A stretch of DNA of 7,137 nt from assembly GCA_012513625.1 (NCBI GenBank), contig JAAZBW010000131.1:1-7137 (forward strand), written 5' to 3'. The notes under the pieces were generated by a model. It was given only the letters and a program-made list of their open reading frames with translations. It did not search any database and was not told the DNA's origin. Below are positions 5,896 through 7,137 of this stretch, one piece after another. Each line of letters opens with the position of its first letter. Positions within the stretch are counted from its first letter, which is position 1. The position numbers were made by a program, and so were the translations under genes. Source of the stretch: Actinomycetales bacterium (GTDB lineage: Bacteria; Actinomycetota; Actinomycetes; Actinomycetales; Actinomycetaceae).

Positions 5896-5930
5896 CGACG
5901 TTGTGCAGCCCCGGAGGGCCGGGAGGTCAG

Positions 5931-6842
5931 CTACTCCGGGGATCCCGCCACCATCGGTGTGGACAGGCCTGGCTCGGAGCCCGCTGCTCGCTCCGGTCGG
6001 GAAACGGTCTCGGGTCGAGAAACGGCCCCGGCTTCGGAACCAGTCCCGGCTTCGGAACCAGCCCCGGCTCCCGAAAAGGCCTCCGTTCCGGTCACGGATT
6101 CCTCATCCTTGTCCCCCGCCGCCCGCTTCGCCCGAAGGTGCGCGATCACGAACCACACGAGCGCGATCGCCACCACCGCCACAACCGCGTACTTCCAGTA
6201 CTCGAGCACCGGCTCCACGAGGTGCCAGTTCTCGCCCAGCAGGAACCCTGCCGAAACGAGGATCGTGTTCCACGTGACCGAGCCCACGAACGTCAGGAGC
6301 AGGAACTTCGGGATCGGCATGCGCGTCACGCCCGCCGGGATGGAGATGAGCGAGCGGAAGATTGGTATCAGGCGGCCGAGCAGCACCGTCCAGGAGCCGT
6401 GCTTGTCAAACCACGCCTCGGTCCGCTCGATGTCCCGCGCGTTCACGAGCGGCAGCGCTCCCATGATCTTGCGGGTGCGCTCGCGCCCGAGCGCCAACCC
6501 CACGTAGTAGAGCGCCATCGCGCCCACCACTGAACCCACGGTCGCCCACGCGATCGCGGAAACCAGGTGGAATGAGCCGAGCGACGCCGTGAATCCCGCA
6601 AGCGGCAGGATGATTTCACTGGGGATCGGTGGGAACAGGTTCTCGAGCGCCACGAGCAACGCCACTCCGAAGCTGCCCATCCACTCCATCATGTCCACGG
6701 ACCACTTTGCGATTCCCGTGAGCTCACCCGTTCCAGAGGTCTCGGCGGCCACCGCCACCAGAGGCGCGGTGGCGGGATGCGCCGCGAGCGCGGCGATGGG
6801 AGCGGACAGGGGCGTGGCAAGTGGGAATGTCACGATCCCCAC
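5931..6842 (-). CDS. DedA-family (SNARE-associated / VTT domain) membrane protein
   Basis: DedA proteins are inner-membrane transporters; some members recycle undecaprenyl phosphate across the membrane, and others affect proton homeostasis and cell division. The family core is clear: ENLFPPIPSEIILPLAGF (67-84) in the first re-entrant region and GRLIPIFRSLISIPAG (156-171), whose Arg157 and Arg163 have the six-residue spacing of the two essential arginines in Escherichia coli DedA proteins. Hydrophobic segments lie at about 58-66, 92-118, 179-202 and 217-236. Which substrate this member moves cannot be told. The start is uncertain: GTG at 6842 has no purine-rich site (the bases before it read AACTCCTCTAGC), GTG at 6833 is possible, and homologues usually begin near residue 45-52. 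The first 45 residues, rich in Ala, Pro and Leu, are therefore doubtful. The tail from 241 on is a disordered Gly/Ser/Glu/Ala stretch encoded by short tandem repeats. The TAG stop is at 5931-5933. Confidence 0.92.
   Translation of the reverse strand: MGIVTFPLATPLSAPIAALAAHPATAPLVAVAAETSGTGELTGIAKWSVDMMEWMGSFGVALLVALENLFPPIPSEIILPLAGFTASLGSFHLVSAIAWATVGSVVGAMALYYVGLALGRERTRKIMGALPLVNARDIERTEAWFDKHGSWTVLLGRLIPIFRSLISIPAGVTRMPIPKFLLLTFVGSVTWNTILVSAGFLLGENWHLVEPVLEYWKYAVVAVVAIALVWFVIAHLRAKRAAGDKDEESVTGTEAFSGAGAGSEAGTGSEAGAVSRPETVSRPERAAGSEPGLSTPMVAGSPE
6027..6062. repeat. In-frame 18-bp tandem repeat in the dedA tail
   Basis: The unit cccggcttcggaaccagt (6027-6044) is repeated with one change at 6045-6062, and a degenerate third copy follows to about 6080. 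Eighteen bases equal six codons, giving a GSEAGT-type repeat in the C-terminal tail of the DedA protein. Copy-number change here would lengthen or shorten the tail without a frameshift. Confidence 0.7.
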
Positions 6843-7074
6843 GCTAGAGGAGTTATGGGCGCGAGCCCCTGTGAGTTCTGACGCGTCGTCCCGTCACTTC
6901 CGACGGCGTCGCTCACCTCTCGTGTGCCACCGTCACTCCGTCTTCTCCTCACGCGCGCCGCCTGAATCAGGGGAAAGTGCGGATCCGGCGGGCAGGTGTG
7001 GAACGTTGACGAGCGTCTGGAGACCCAAGCGCTCCACACCGTCCGCCCCGCTCCGGCGTCGCCTACCTGCGACG

Positions 7075-7137
7075 GAAAGTTGCCAGAAAGTTGCCACCTA
7101 AACCACACACTCGGCGGGGGGAGGGCGCCACCTAAAC
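7075..7137. repeat. Short direct repeats at the right edge, possible IS end
   Basis: gaaagttgcca occurs twice in perfect tandem (7075-7085, 7086-7096). gccacctaaac occurs at 7093-7103 and again at 7127-7137, 34 bp apart and running into the window edge. Read on the minus strand the pattern is GTTTAGGTGGC, then TGGCAACTTTC twice, which has the flavour of IS21-type end modules (TGGCMA cores) but in a different sequence from the array at 391-479. The remaining 6843-7074 upstream of dedA holds no gene I can support and no clear promoter. Confidence 0.45.

Noticed and set aside
5889..5900. Palindrome CAACGTCGTTG downstream of dedA as an operator
   Set aside because: Five-base arms with a one-base centre are expected by chance in this DNA, there is no second copy, and it overlaps the proposed -35 by accident or design that cannot be told.
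6830..7108. Minus-strand frame of 92 codons upstream of dedA
   Set aside because: It starts inside the edge repeats, overlaps the dedA start in another frame, and has no motif or ribosome site.
1..7137. tRNA, rRNA or riboswitch
   Set aside because: I saw no cloverleaf with a GTTCRANNC T-arm, no rRNA signature and no recognisable riboswitch leader in any intergenic stretch.

Overview
The window is very GC-rich DNA. The genes are actinobacterial in type: a DUF559 protein ending in CGPGC, a CsoR repressor with the HGYAKDRDAYLKR lead-in, DedA with ENLFPPIPSE, and GTG starts. The source is most likely a high-GC Actinomycetota chromosome, perhaps in the Micrococcales/Actinomycetales range. The genus cannot be fixed from this sequence.

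Layout: (1) 1-387, plus strand: the 3' end of a DUF559 (PD-(D/E)XK nuclease-fold) gene whose start lies outside the window. (2) 388-733: no gene, but dense structure. This comprises a ~20-bp tandem array resembling the multiple end repeats of IS21-family elements, a perfect 21-bp inverted repeat that probably ends transcription from both sides, and GC-rich direct repeats with a G-quadruplex motif. (3) 734-4112, minus strand: a complete copper-resistance operon in the order promoter/operator - csoR - copZ - copA. (4) 4151-5803, minus strand: a two-domain protein of unknown function, whose C-terminal domain looks like the YezG/DUF600 immunity-protein family behind a Gly/Pro/Gln-rich linker. (5) 5931-6842, minus strand: a DedA-family membrane protein. 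(6) 6843-7137: non-coding, with short direct repeats at the right edge that resemble a second set of IS-end repeats.

How the copper genes work together: CsoR should sit on the palindrome ATACCCCCTAGGGGTAT, between the -35 and -10 elements of its own promoter. Cu(I) bound at Cys96/His121/Cys125 should release it. The transcript then gives CsoR, the chaperone CopZ and the Cu(I)-exporting ATPase CopA. copZ and copA overlap by the sequence ATGA and are probably translationally coupled. A 177-bp csoR-copZ gap has a strongly skewed strand and a G4 motif and may tune expression of the distal genes.

Most of the window is conventional. The parts most worth a second look are the two-domain protein, the IS21-like array without a transposase in view, the His-rich extensions on both CsoR and CopA, and the skewed csoR-copZ gap. 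I did not find strong evidence of a wholly new system.
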